Assembly (NCBI RefSeq): GCF_007362775.1
Contig: NZ_CP041692.1
Location: 2,046,001 to 2,110,000 of the forward strand
Origin: Microlunatus elymi
Lineage (GTDB): Bacteria > Actinomycetota > Actinomycetes > Propionibacteriales > Propionibacteriaceae
Direction of reading: 5' to 3'
DNA: 64,000 nt
The notes below the pieces were generated by a model. That model had not been told where the DNA came from. It made no database searches and saw only the letters and a list, made by a program, of their open reading frames with translations. Position 1 is the first letter of the stretch. Each line of letters begins with the position of its first letter. Positions 24,066 to 33,147 of the stretch are shown in pieces. Made by a program: the position numbers and the translations under genes.

Positions 24066-25337
24066 ATGCCCGAGCCCGTCCTGATACCGTCGTCCACCCA
24101 GCCGCGACGCCGTGTCTCCCGAGGCTGGATCGGCTGGTTTTCCCTTGCCTGGTTCGGGATCTGGATGGCTCAGCTGACGCCGATCCAGCTGCTGTTGCCG
24201 GCCCAGGTGACCGTCGTACTCGATCTCGATCCGGCCGACTGGATCCGCAACGTGGTCGCCTTCGGTGTGGTCTCGGGCATCGCCGGGATCTGCGCCGTGG
24301 TCGCCTACCCGTTGACGGGCGCGTTGTCCGATCGGACCACGTCGGCCTTCGGGCGACGGCGGCCGTGGATCGTGGCCGGGGGAGCAGTCTTCGCGGTCTC
24401 GTTGATCCTGCTCGGCCGGCAGCAGTCGATCGTCGGGGTGGCGGTCTTCTGGCCGCTGACGCTGATCGGCTTCTGCATGATGACGGCCGCCCTGACCGCA
24501 GTGATCTCCGATCAGGTGCCGGTGCTGCAACGCGGCACGGTCTCCGGCTGGATGGCCGCGCCACAACCGGTCGGTGTGCTGCTCGGGGTCGGCGTGGTCG
24601 TCGGACTCGGATTGTCGCAGCAGCAGGGCTACCTGCTGGTCGCGGTGGTGCTGCTGATCGCCGCGATCGGTTTTGTGGTGCGAATGCCGGACGCCGTGCT
24701 GGACCGCTCCGATCGCCCGCGGGCGAGTCTGCGCGCGTTCGTCCGGGGCTTCTGGATCTCACCTCGGCGCTATCCCGATTTCGGCTGGACGCTGGCCAGC
24801 AGGGTCCTGGTCAACATCGGCAACGCGTTGACCACTACCTTGTTGCTCTACTTCCTGATGTTCGGGCTTCACCTGGCCTCCGGTCCGGCGTCGACCATGC
24901 TGGTGGTCGTGACCGCGATCTATTCGATCGCGTCGATGGCGGCGTCGCTGATCGTCGGTCGCTGGTCGGATCGAGCCGGCCGGCGCAAGCGGTACGTGGT
25001 GATCACCGCGATCCTGCAGTCCGCAGCTGGACTGATCTTGATCATCGCCCCGGCATTGCCGACCGTGATCATCGCGGGAATCCTGTGTGGCTTCGGATTC
25101 GGGGCGTTCCTGGCGGTTGATCAAGCACTGGCCACCGAGGTGCTGCCGGCGGCCGAGAGCCGTGGCAAGGACCTCGGCATCATGAACATCGCCTACGCCA
25201 TCCCGCAGGCCTTCGCGCCACTGGCCGGAGCCGGGCTGGTGGTGCTCGCCGGCGGCTTCTGGCTGCTGTTCGTCGCGGTGGTGATCTTCGCCGGCGCCGG
25301 CGCGCTGGCCCTGCTCCCGGTTCGAAAGGTGCTCTGA
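24066..25337 (+). CDS. MFS/GPH-type sugar transporter
   Basis: A 423-aa, about 12-helix transporter. GALSDRTTSAFGRRRPWIVAGG is the cytoplasmic loop of the GPH and sucrose-transporter-like families, and GRWSDRAGRRKRYV is its second-half repeat. It is likely a cation-coupled sugar or glycoside importer. The ATG at 24066 (MPEPVL) is preferred over an upstream in-frame start at 23976 because the preceding 30 residues are not conserved-looking and CCAGGA lies before it. It overlaps the next gene (TGATG), forming a three-gene operon. Confidence 0.82.
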   Translation: MPEPVLIPSSTQPRRRVSRGWIGWFSLAWFGIWMAQLTPIQLLLPAQVTVVLDLDPADWIRNVVAFGVVSGIAGICAVVAYPLTGALSDRTTSAFGRRRPWIVAGGAVFAVSLILLGRQQSIVGVAVFWPLTLIGFCMMTAALTAVISDQVPVLQRGTVSGWMAAPQPVGVLLGVGVVVGLGLSQQQGYLLVAVVLLIAAIGFVVRMPDAVLDRSDRPRASLRAFVRGFWISPRRYPDFGWTLASRVLVNIGNALTTTLLLYFLMFGLHLASGPASTMLVVVTAIYSIASMAASLIVGRWSDRAGRRKRYVVITAILQSAAGLILIIAPALPTVIIAGILCGFGFGAFLAVDQALATEVLPAAESRGKDLGIMNIAYAIPQAFAPLAGAGLVVLAGGFWLLFVAVVIFAGAGALALLPVRKVL

Positions 25338-26596
25338 TGATCGATCTTGCCGCGGTGGACCGGGTTTCCGCCTGGACCGATCCGGCACAGTACTGGCCCG
25401 GCGTCGATGCCGCCACCGCCGAACTCGACCCGCCGCTGGCGGTGGGACAGCTGTCCGCGCTGCGGCACAACCTGGCCGAGTTGATCAAGCGTGCTCGCGG
25501 CAAACCGATCAGGATCGCCAGCAAATCGCTGCGGGTACGAGGTTTGGTCGAGGCCTGCCTGCGGGTGGACGGCGTTGCCGGAGTGCTGGCCTACACGCTG
25601 GCGGAGGCCGTCTGGCTGGCCGCCACGATCGACGACGTCGTCGTCGGTTACCCGACGGCCGACCGGTCCGCGATCGCCGCGTTGGCCGGCGACGAAGCCG
25701 TCGCCGAGCGGGTGACGATCATGATCGACGACGCGCAACAACTTGATCTTGTGGATGCGGTGGTGCCACCCGATCGACGTCCGACGATCAAGGTATGCCT
25801 GGAGTTGGATGCCTCACTCGATCTGGCCGGGCTGCATCTGGGCGTCTACCGTTCGCCGCTGCACAGCCCCGAGGCGGTGCTGTCGATGGCACGCAAAGTG
25901 CTGTCTCGTAAGGGATTTCGGCTGGTCGGCCTGATGGCGTACGAAGCTCAGGTCGCCGGCCTGGTGAACGCGGTGCCGGGCGCCGCGATCAAATCCGGGG
26001 TGGTGCGGGCGATGCAGCACCGGTCGGTTGCCGAGCTGGCCGAGCGACGCGGCCGGGCCGTCCGCTCGATCCGATCCCTGCTGGAACACGCCGGTGCGCC
26101 GGACCTTCAATTCGTCAACGGCGGCGGGACCGGGTCGGTGGAGACGACGACGGCCGACAGCTCGGTGACCGAGATCGCGGCCGGTAGCGGGATCTTCGGG
26201 CCGCATCTGTTCGACAACTACCGCGCCTTCACCCCGGCGCCGGCAGTAGCCTTCGCGCTGCCGGTGGTGCGGCGACCACGCCCCGACGTCGCCGTGGTGC
26301 ACGGCGGCGGCTGGATCGCGTCCGGCCCACCCGGCTGGGACCGCTCGCCACATCCGGTCTGGCCCGCCGGGCTGGAGTACGTCGGCACCGAGGGGGCCGG
26401 CGAGGTGCAGACCCCGCTGCGGAGCGCACGGGCTGGGGATCTTGCACCGGGGGACCGGGTCTGGTTCCGGCACACCAAGGCCGGCGAACTCAGCGAGCAC
26501 GTGAACTCGCTGCTGATGGTCGACGGACCGCGACCCCAGTGGTCGATCGTCGACGAGTTGCCCACCTATCGCGGCGAGGGAAAGGATTTTCTGTGA
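25337..26596 (+). CDS. PLP-dependent amino acid deaminase/aldolase (alanine racemase N-terminal fold)
   Basis: A 419-aa fold type III PLP enzyme. The PLP lysine lies in RIASKSLRVRGLVEACL, and VNGGGTGSVETT is the phosphate-binding region of the D-threonine aldolase/D-serine dehydratase-like group. The C-terminal His-rich part (HGGGWIASG, GDRVWFRHTKAGELSEHVN) fits the metal-binding domain of that group. In mycobacteria a similar gene lies close to a gulonolactone oxidase gene, as here. The substrate is not known. Confidence 0.8.
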   Translation: MIDLAAVDRVSAWTDPAQYWPGVDAATAELDPPLAVGQLSALRHNLAELIKRARGKPIRIASKSLRVRGLVEACLRVDGVAGVLAYTLAEAVWLAATIDDVVVGYPTADRSAIAALAGDEAVAERVTIMIDDAQQLDLVDAVVPPDRRPTIKVCLELDASLDLAGLHLGVYRSPLHSPEAVLSMARKVLSRKGFRLVGLMAYEAQVAGLVNAVPGAAIKSGVVRAMQHRSVAELAERRGRAVRSIRSLLEHAGAPDLQFVNGGGTGSVETTTADSSVTEIAAGSGIFGPHLFDNYRAFTPAPAVAFALPVVRRPRPDVAVVHGGGWIASGPPGWDRSPHPVWPAGLEYVGTEGAGEVQTPLRSARAGDLAPGDRVWFRHTKAGELSEHVNSLLMVDGPRPQWSIVDELPTYRGEGKDFL

Positions 26597-27909
26597 GTCG
26601 ATCGACGACCGCCTGGCGGAACTGGGGCCGTACCGAGCTCGCGGTGCCGGCGCAGCGGTTCGTTCCGTCGCATGTCGGCGAGGTGGCCGAACTGGTTCGC
26701 GGAGCGGCGTCCGACGGTCGCCGGATCAGGCCGGTCGGCGCCGGGCACAGCTTCAGCTCGATCGCGGTCGCCGACGATCTCCACGTTGATCTTCGCCGAT
26801 TGTCCGGGCTGCTATCGGCCGATGTTGATCATGGACAGGTCACGCTCGGGGCCGGGACCCGGCTGGCCGAGATCCCGGCACTGATCTCCTACTACGGGCT
26901 GGCGATGCCGAATCTCGGCGACATCGACGCCCAGACCATTGCCGGTGCGATCTCGACCGGGACGCATGGCACCGGCAGCCGGTTCGGTGGACTGTCGACC
27001 CAGGTGGCGGCCGTCCAGCTGACCACCGGCACCGGCGAGTTGATCACGGTGTCGGCCGCTGATCATGCCGACTGGCTGGACGCGGTCCGGGTCGGCCTCG
27101 GCGCGCTCGGCGTGATCACCGCGGTGACGCTGCAATGCGTACCGGAATTCGTGCTGGCCGCTGACGAGCGGCCCGAGCCACTCGAGCGGGTGCTGGAGGA
27201 GTTCGAGTCCCGGTGCGACGGCGCCGATCACTTCGAGTTCTACTGGTTTCCGCACACCCGGACCGCGTTGACGAAGACCAACACCCGGCTGCCCTTCGGG
27301 GCCCAACGCGCCGCCCTGCCGCCGCTGCGTCGGTTCGTCGACGACACGCTGGTGTCCAACGAGCTCTACCGGATTCTCTGTGCACTCCAGTCCCGGGCTC
27401 CCGCGACGACGCCGACGATCAACCGGCTGGCGGAGAAGATCACCGGCAACCGCTCCTTCACGGACCGGTCCGATCACGTCTTCACCACCAAGCGGACGGT
27501 CCGCTTCCGCGAGATGGAGTACGCGTTGCCGCGCGGCCAGGTGCCGACGGTGCTGCGCCGGCTGCAGAAGTTGATCAAGGAACGGGACTGGCGGATCTCC
27601 TTTCCGATCGAGGTCAGGTCGGCGGCCGCCGACCCGCTGTGGCTGTCCACCGCCCATGATCGACTCACCGGTTACATCGCCGTCCACCGTTACTGGCGCG
27701 ACCGCGACACAGAGCCCTACTTCGACGCCACCGAAGAGATCATGCTGGCTCACGACGGCCGGCCGCACTGGGGCAAGATGCACACCCTGACCGCCGATCA
27801 ACTGCGGACGAGGTATCCGCGGTTCGACGACTTCCGCGCAGTCCGCGATCAGCTCGACCCGCAGCGCGTCTTCGCCAACCCCTACCTGGATCGGGTGCTC
27901 GGACGATAA
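26593..27909 (+). CDS. FAD-linked sugar-lactone oxidase (gulonolactone/arabinonolactone oxidase family)
   Basis: A 438-aa protein with an N-terminal PCMH-type FAD domain (RIRPVGAGHSFSSIAVADD, where the GHS His is the usual covalent FAD site; then AGAISTGTHGTGSRFGGLS) and a C-terminal ALO domain ending RPHWGKMH and RVFANPYLDRVLG. Family members oxidise L-gulono- or D-arabinono-1,4-lactone or alditols. The GTG at 26593 overlaps the previous stop (GTGA). With the sugar transporter and PLP enzyme it forms a small oxidative catabolic operon. Confidence 0.87.
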   Translation: MSRSTTAWRNWGRTELAVPAQRFVPSHVGEVAELVRGAASDGRRIRPVGAGHSFSSIAVADDLHVDLRRLSGLLSADVDHGQVTLGAGTRLAEIPALISYYGLAMPNLGDIDAQTIAGAISTGTHGTGSRFGGLSTQVAAVQLTTGTGELITVSAADHADWLDAVRVGLGALGVITAVTLQCVPEFVLAADERPEPLERVLEEFESRCDGADHFEFYWFPHTRTALTKTNTRLPFGAQRAALPPLRRFVDDTLVSNELYRILCALQSRAPATTPTINRLAEKITGNRSFTDRSDHVFTTKRTVRFREMEYALPRGQVPTVLRRLQKLIKERDWRISFPIEVRSAAADPLWLSTAHDRLTGYIAVHRYWRDRDTEPYFDATEEIMLAHDGRPHWGKMHTLTADQLRTRYPRFDDFRAVRDQLDPQRVFANPYLDRVLGR

Positions 27910-27963
27910 CCGACCGCGCGCCCGCCTGCGCCGCACTCACCGCAGACCGGATAGGTTTCGGCC

Positions 27964-28611
27964 ATGCCCGTGTTGCTGCAGCTGGATTCGTCGGCCGACC
28001 TGACCACCTCGGTCTCCCGTGCCGTCACCGCGACCTTCGTCGACGCCTGGCGTGGGCTGGGCGACGACCAGAGGGTCGTACGCCGTGATCTTCATGCCGA
28101 TCCGCTGCCGCATCTGGCCGACGCCTCGTTGCACTGGCCGCCGCGGTTGCGCTCCGCCGACGCCCGCCCGCCGCAGGACGCCGAGAGGCTGCAGCAGCAG
28201 ATCATCGATGAGTTGCTGGGCGCCGACGCGGTGGTGATCGGTGCCCCGATGTACAACTACTCGCTGCCGTCGACCCTGAAGGCCTGGATCGACTACATCC
28301 ACGTGCCCGGTGTCACGGCACCGTTCGATGTGCCCAGCCAGCCGATGGCGGGCCGGCCGGCCGTGATCATCAGCAGCCGGGGCGGCATCTACGACGACGG
28401 CAGCGCGAACGCCGGCTGGGATCACACCGTGCCACCGCTGCAGATCATCCTCGGCGACGCTCTCGGCATGGAGGTGTCGGTGATCACCGTCAGCCGGACG
28501 CTGTCCGCGGTCGTTCCGGGGTTGGCGGCCGAAGCCGGCCGGGCGGCCGAAGAATTGGCCGCGGCCCACCGGCAGGCGGCCGAGGCCGCCGCGGCGATGG
28601 CATCACGTTGA
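27964..28611 (+). CDS. azoR: FMN-dependent NADH azoreductase/quinone reductase
   Basis: Flavodoxin-like protein of 215 aa. The FMN-binding motif GAPMYNYSLPSTLKAWIDYI and the ISSRGGIYDDG loop are those of AzoR, which reduces quinones and azo compounds with NAD(P)H. TAGGTT (27952-27957) stands 6 nt before the ATG with no Shine-Dalgarno, so the gene is probably a leaderless single unit separate from the preceding operon. Confidence 0.9.
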   Translation: MPVLLQLDSSADLTTSVSRAVTATFVDAWRGLGDDQRVVRRDLHADPLPHLADASLHWPPRLRSADARPPQDAERLQQQIIDELLGADAVVIGAPMYNYSLPSTLKAWIDYIHVPGVTAPFDVPSQPMAGRPAVIISSRGGIYDDGSANAGWDHTVPPLQIILGDALGMEVSVITVSRTLSAVVPGLAAEAGRAAEELAAAHRQAAEAAAAMASR

Positions 28612-28649
28612 CGACCGGCGGACCATCGTCCTAGGCTCGGAGCCGGGTG

Positions 28650-28665
28650 ATGACAACGATGTCAT
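28650..28665. promoter_or_regulatory. LacI-type operator before the regulator gene
   Basis: TGACAACGATGTCA (28651-28664), flanked to give the 16-bp palindrome A...T. The same 14-mer occurs at 29826-29839 before the ABC operon. A central CG with near-symmetrical arms is typical for LacI-family operators. It implies autoregulation. Confidence 0.75.
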
Positions 28666-28695
28666 GGATGGCCCGTTGAGGCCGAGGAGCAGGAC

Positions 28696-29712
28696 ATGAA
28701 CGAAGCGGCGCCGTCGACCGGCGCCCCGACCCTGGCCCAGGTGGCCAAGCTCGCCGGGGTCAGCGTGAAGACCGCGTCCAGGGTCTTTCGCGGTGAGCGC
28801 TATGTCACGGCCGAGACCGCGCAGAAGGTCCATCAGGCCGCTTCGATGCTCGGCTTCCGGCCGAACCGGATCGCTCGCGAACTGCGTCAGGGATCTCGCT
28901 CGACCTTGATCGGCATGATCACCGGCGATCTGGGCAATCCGTTCTACGCCAGGATTGCGAGCGTGCTGGAGCGCGAGCTCCGGGCCGCCGGCTACCAGCT
29001 GATCACCGTCACCAGCGAGGCGGACGGCAGTGCCGAGGACCGGTTGGCCGAGGAACTGCTGGAACGTCGGGTGGCCGGCCTGGTCGTGGTCTCGTCGGCC
29101 AGTGATCATCATCGCTATCTGGCCAGTCCCGGTGGTGCTCCGGTGATCTTCCTGGATCGGCCGAAGACGGGTGTGTCGGCCGATGTGGTGGTGTTGGATG
29201 ATCGAGCCGGTGCGCGAGCAGCGGTCCGGAATCTCTTGCAGGCAGGGCATGAGCGGATCGCGATCATCTCCGATCGTGGTCAGCTCGCGACCCATCGGGA
29301 GCGGATGACCGGCTTCTCGGAGGCACTGGTCGAAGGCGGCATCGCCAACTGGGAATGCTACGTTCGCGACGAGGCGCACACCGCCCGGACCGCGAAGAAC
29401 GTGGTCGCCGCGGTGATGTCGCGCGGTCTGCCGCCGACCGCATTGGTGACCACCAGCAGCTTGATCACGATCGGTGCGATCACTGCATTCCAGCGACTCA
29501 ATCGGACCGCCGGGGTGGTCGGCTTCGACGACTTCGAGCTGGCCGAGGTGCTGGGCATCAGCGTGATCACCCATGATTTCGCCGCGCTGGCTCGCGAGGG
29601 TGCCCGGTTGCTGTTGGATCGATTGCAGGACGCCGGTGCCGCACCGCGTTCGATCGTGGTGCCCTGCCGGCTGATCGATCGCGGCTCGGCCGGCCGCTAC
29701 GAACTCGTCTGA
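28696..29712 (+). CDS. LacI family transcriptional regulator
   Basis: A 338-aa regulator. The helix-turn-helix (TLAQVAKLAGVSVKTASRVF, about 12-31) and hinge helix precede a periplasmic-binding-protein-like sensor domain (GMITGDLGNPFYARI, VVGFDDFELAEVLGISVI). It lies directly before a sugar ABC importer, and identical operators in front of both genes argue that it represses itself and the importer until the sugar binds. Confidence 0.95.
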   Translation: MNEAAPSTGAPTLAQVAKLAGVSVKTASRVFRGERYVTAETAQKVHQAASMLGFRPNRIARELRQGSRSTLIGMITGDLGNPFYARIASVLERELRAAGYQLITVTSEADGSAEDRLAEELLERRVAGLVVVSSASDHHRYLASPGGAPVIFLDRPKTGVSADVVVLDDRAGARAAVRNLLQAGHERIAIISDRGQLATHRERMTGFSEALVEGGIANWECYVRDEAHTARTAKNVVAAVMSRGLPPTALVTTSSLITIGAITAFQRLNRTAGVVGFDDFELAEVLGISVITHDFAALAREGARLLLDRLQDAGAAPRSIVVPCRLIDRGSAGRYELV

Positions 29713-29779
29713 CCTCGACCCGTCGCGAATCGCGACGTCCCTGCCGGCCGGATGTCTGCCAGCTCACGTCGATCCCCGC

Positions 29780-29839
29780 TTGACAACCACCCGTCCGCGG
29801 CGCAAAGTTGGCCAGGTCATTTTTATGACAACGATGTCA
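29780..29839 (+). promoter_or_regulatory. ABC operon promoter with LacI operator
   Basis: TTGACA (29780-29785), 17-nt spacer, CAAAGT (29803-29808); predicted start near 29815. TGACAACGATGTCA at 29826-29839 lies just downstream, where bound repressor would block elongation. AGAGGG (29841-29846) is the ribosome binding site for the GTG at 29853. Confidence 0.75.
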
Positions 29840-29852
29840 GAGAGGGAATTTC

Positions 29853-30962
29853 GTGGTGCATCAACGTGCAATTCGTGGGCTGGCTGCCGGTGCGGTCGCC
29901 CTGGCTGCGCTGGCGGCGTTCGCCGGCTGTGGCAATCAGAAGGGGCAGGGCAACGACGGCGGGGCCGCGGCCGACGGCGGCAGCGCCGGCGGAGCGACCA
30001 AGATCGCCTTGCTGCTGCCGGAGAACAAGACGACTCGGTACGAGTCCCAGGATCGGCCGAACTTCGAGAAGGACGTCAAGGCGCTGGACCCGTCGGCCCA
30101 GGTCGTCTACAACAACGGCAACCAGGACGCGACCCAGCAACAGCAACAGGTCGAGGCAGCGCTGACCGACGGCGCCAAGGTGATCGTGCTCGATCCGGTC
30201 GACGCGTCGTCGCTGGGTGCAGTGCTGGCCAAGGCGAAGGCCAAGGACGTGCCGGTGATCTCGTACGACCGGTATTTCGAGGGCTCGGCCTACTACACCT
30301 CGTTCGACAACGAGAAGATCGGTGAGCTGCAGGGCAACGCCGTACTGGCCGGGCTGAAGGCCAAGGGCGTCGACCCGAAGTCCGGGCCGGTCTGGATGGT
30401 CAACGGCGACCCCAAGGACCCGAACGCGGCCGACTTCAAGAAGGGCGCCACCAAGGTGCTGAAGGATGCCGGCGTCAACATCGCCGCCAGCCACGACACC
30501 CTGGACTGGAACCCCGACGATGCGCGGCAGTGGGTGGCCGGTCAGTTGCAGGGCGGAAAGCCCAAGCCGATCGCGATCTACGCCGCCAACGACGGCACCG
30601 CCGGCGGCGTGATCGCCGCCGCCAAGAAGGCCGGCCAGACCCCAGTGGTCACCGGTCAGGACGGCGAGGTGGACGGTCTGCAGAACATCCTCAAGGGCGA
30701 TCAGTACGCGACCATCTACAAGTCCTACGCACCGCAGGCGAAGTACGCAGCCGAGGCGGCCGTCGCGCTGGCCAAGGGCCAGAAGCCGGATGCCAAGGAC
30801 ACCTACAAGAACACGCCGACCGACTTCGTCGAGGCCGACGTGATCACCAAGGACAACATCAACAAGGTGTTCAAGACCGGCCAGACGAAGGTCTCCGACG
30901 TCTGCAACACCGCAGCGGTGAAGAAGTTGTGCACCGACGCGGGCATCAACACAACCAACTGA
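29853..30962 (+). CDS. Sugar ABC transporter substrate-binding lipoprotein
   Basis: A 369-aa protein of the xylose/ribose type (XylF-like). The lipoprotein signal ends ALAAFAGC, with lipidation at the Cys, then a Gly/Ala-rich linker. The binding domain has KIALLLPENKTTRYESQD, DGAKVIVLDPVDASSLG, VPVISYDRYFEG and IAIYAANDGTAGG. The pattern resembles xylose binders, but the ligand is not proven. It is the first and probably most strongly expressed gene of the importer operon. Confidence 0.92.
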   Translation: MVHQRAIRGLAAGAVALAALAAFAGCGNQKGQGNDGGAAADGGSAGGATKIALLLPENKTTRYESQDRPNFEKDVKALDPSAQVVYNNGNQDATQQQQQVEAALTDGAKVIVLDPVDASSLGAVLAKAKAKDVPVISYDRYFEGSAYYTSFDNEKIGELQGNAVLAGLKAKGVDPKSGPVWMVNGDPKDPNAADFKKGATKVLKDAGVNIAASHDTLDWNPDDARQWVAGQLQGGKPKPIAIYAANDGTAGGVIAAAKKAGQTPVVTGQDGEVDGLQNILKGDQYATIYKSYAPQAKYAAEAAVALAKGQKPDAKDTYKNTPTDFVEADVITKDNINKVFKTGQTKVSDVCNTAAVKKLCTDAGINTTN

Positions 30963-30970
30963 GTCACCAT

Positions 30971-31010
30971 CGACGAGCGCGTCGGGTCGGCAGATCCGAC
31001 GCGCTCGTCG
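30971..31010 (+). promoter_or_regulatory. Intercistronic hairpin in the ABC operon
   Basis: A perfect 15-bp GC-rich stem: CGACGAGCGCGTCGG (30971-30985) with its complement at 30996-31010, loop of 10 nt, no T tract. It sits 8 bp after the binding-protein stop. Such hairpins commonly protect the upstream message and reduce downstream expression, giving an excess of binding protein (inference). Confidence 0.75.
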
Positions 31011-31053
31011 GATGCTCAAGCCAACAAGGCGAAATGAGAACGAGGGAGTTCGG

Positions 31054-31917
31054 GTGTCCGAACAAGAGCCGGTCCTTCAGCTGACCGGCATCCACAAGCG
31101 ATTCGGCGCGGTGCAGGCGCTCGCCGACGTCAACCTGACGGTGCATGCCGGCGAGGTCGTCGGCCTGGTCGGCGACAACGGCGCCGGCAAGTCGACCTTG
31201 ATCAAGATCATCGCCGGCGTGCACGGCGCCGACACCGGAGAGATCAAGGTCCGTGGCAAGGCGGTCAGCTTCAGCACCCCGCAGGCAGCGCAGAAGGGCG
31301 GTATCGCGACCGTCTTCCAGGATCTTGCGCTGTGCAACAACCTGGATGTGGTGGGGAACCTCTTCCTCGGCCAGGAGGAGCTGATCGGCCCGATTCTGGA
31401 CGAAGTCGCGATGGAGAAGCGATCGTGGGAATTGCTGCGGGCACTGTCGGCGAAGATCCCCAGCGTACGGATCCCGATCGCGGCGCTGTCCGGCGGACAG
31501 CGGCAGACGGTGGCGATCGCCCGGTCGCTGCTCGGCTCGCCGGCGTTGGTGATGTTGGACGAGCCGACCGCGGCATTGGGCGTGGCTCAGACCGCGGAGG
31601 TGCTGAATCTGATCGAACGGCTGCGTGAGCAGGGACTCGGCGTGCTGCTGGTCAGTCACAACATGGCCGACGTGCAGGCGGTCTGCGACAGGATCCACGT
31701 ACTGCGACTCGGCCGCGACGCGGGCGACTTCCCGGGCGACACCACGTCGGAGAAGTTGGTCGCGGCGATCACCGGTGCCTCGGACAACGTGGTCAGCCAG
31801 CGCGCGGCCCGACGGCACGGCGATGATCTGCCGCAACACACCGACGGCCTGCCGCAGTACGCGGACACGTCGTCCGGCCCTTCGGCGAATGTCGAAGCAG
31901 AGAAGGGGATTCGATGA
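31054..31917 (+). CDS. Sugar ABC transporter ATP-binding protein (single cassette)
   Basis: A 287-aa ATPase. Walker A GDNGAGKSTLIK, Q-loop near TVFQDLAL, signature ALSGGQRQTVAIAR, Walker B LVMLDEPTAAL, switch His in LLVSHNMADV. It has one nucleotide-binding domain, unlike the two-domain XylG/RbsA proteins, so two copies must pair. The last ~35 residues are a low-complexity tail (RRHGDDLPQHTDGLPQYAD). The GTG at 31054 is chosen for GAGGGAG upstream. It overlaps the permease start. Confidence 0.92.
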   Translation: MSEQEPVLQLTGIHKRFGAVQALADVNLTVHAGEVVGLVGDNGAGKSTLIKIIAGVHGADTGEIKVRGKAVSFSTPQAAQKGGIATVFQDLALCNNLDVVGNLFLGQEELIGPILDEVAMEKRSWELLRALSAKIPSVRIPIAALSGGQRQTVAIARSLLGSPALVMLDEPTAALGVAQTAEVLNLIERLREQGLGVLLVSHNMADVQAVCDRIHVLRLGRDAGDFPGDTTSEKLVAAITGASDNVVSQRAARRHGDDLPQHTDGLPQYADTSSGPSANVEAEKGIR

Positions 31918-33131
31918 GTACCGACACCGTGAGCACGGTGGTTCCCGATGAGCGGATCCAGCGCTTGAACCCGGTCGCCGCCTTCATCCGGCGGGTGCGC
32001 GAGGGCCAGCTCGGCGTGATTCCGGTGATCTTCGCCCTGATCGTGATCGTGATCGTCTTCCAGTCGATCAACCACAACTTCGTCTCGCCGTCCAATCTGG
32101 TCAACCTGTCCACCCAGGTCGCCTACGTCGGCATGCTGGCGCTGGCGATCAACTTCATCCTGTTACTGGGCGAGATCGATCTTTCGCTGGCCCAGTTGGG
32201 CGGCTTGTGTGCCTCACTGCTCGGTGTGTTGATGCTGCGGCACGGGATGAACCCGTTGCTGGCGGTGTTGATCATGCTCGGCTTCGGTGTTCTGGTTGGT
32301 CTGGTACAGGGCTGGTTCTTCGCTGTCGTGGGGATTCCGGCCTTCGTGGTCACCCTGGCCGGCTTGTTGGCCTATACCGGACTGACGCTGACGATCCTGG
32401 GCACGCAGAAGAACCTGTCGATGTCTGACACCTTTGCCGCAGACCTGGCGAACTTCTACTTCCCGGCACCGGTCGCGTACACCTTCGGGGTGATCGTGGT
32501 CGGCTGTTACCTGATCGGTCAGCTGGTCGGTGCGATCCGTCGGCGGCGCGCCGGGCTGCAGTCCAGTTCGTACGTGGCGATCGGCATCCGCAGCGTGATC
32601 TTGGCCGCGGTGCTGTTCGCATTCTTGATCACGGTGAACTACGACTTCGGTCTGGCGCTACCGTTCTTCGCCCTCGGCGTGGTGGCCATCCTGGTCGACC
32701 TGATGCTGCGGAAAACCAAGTACGGAAGGGCGATCTACGCGGTCGGCGGCAACGTCGAAGCGGCTCGCCGGTCCGGCATCCGGGTCACCGCGGTACGGAT
32801 CAGCGTGTTCATGATCGCCGGCCTGTTGGCCGCCTTCTTCGGTCTGATCAAGGCCGGCGTGACCACCAACGCGGGCTCAACCCTGGTCGGCACCCAGGAC
32901 CTACTGAATGCGATCGCCGCCGCGGTGATCGGTGGTACGTCGCTCTTCGGCGGCCGCGGATCGGCGTGGGCCCCGGTGCTCGGCGCGTTGGTGGTCGGCT
33001 CGATCAACAACGGCCTCTACCTGATCGGCTTCAACTCCGACGCCCAGCAGATCATCACCGCACTGGTGTTGCTCGCCGCCGTCGTGCTGGACGCACTGTC
33101 CCGCCGCGGCCAACGCAACGTCGGCCGCTGA
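31914..33131 (+). CDS. Sugar ABC transporter permease
   Basis: A 405-aa inner-membrane protein of the XylH/RbsC family with about 10 membrane segments. LLLGEIDLSLAQLGGL, KYGRAIYAVGGNVEAARRSGI (coupling to the ATPase) and AAAVIGGTSLFGGRGS are family hallmarks. The ATG overlaps the ATPase stop (ATGA). It would form a homodimeric channel. Confidence 0.93.
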   Translation: MSTDTVSTVVPDERIQRLNPVAAFIRRVREGQLGVIPVIFALIVIVIVFQSINHNFVSPSNLVNLSTQVAYVGMLALAINFILLLGEIDLSLAQLGGLCASLLGVLMLRHGMNPLLAVLIMLGFGVLVGLVQGWFFAVVGIPAFVVTLAGLLAYTGLTLTILGTQKNLSMSDTFAADLANFYFPAPVAYTFGVIVVGCYLIGQLVGAIRRRRAGLQSSSYVAIGIRSVILAAVLFAFLITVNYDFGLALPFFALGVVAILVDLMLRKTKYGRAIYAVGGNVEAARRSGIRVTAVRISVFMIAGLLAAFFGLIKAGVTTNAGSTLVGTQDLLNAIAAAVIGGTSLFGGRGSAWAPVLGALVVGSINNGLYLIGFNSDAQQIITALVLLAAVVLDALSRRGQRNVGR

Positions 33132-33147
33132 GGTTCAGCCAGCGATC

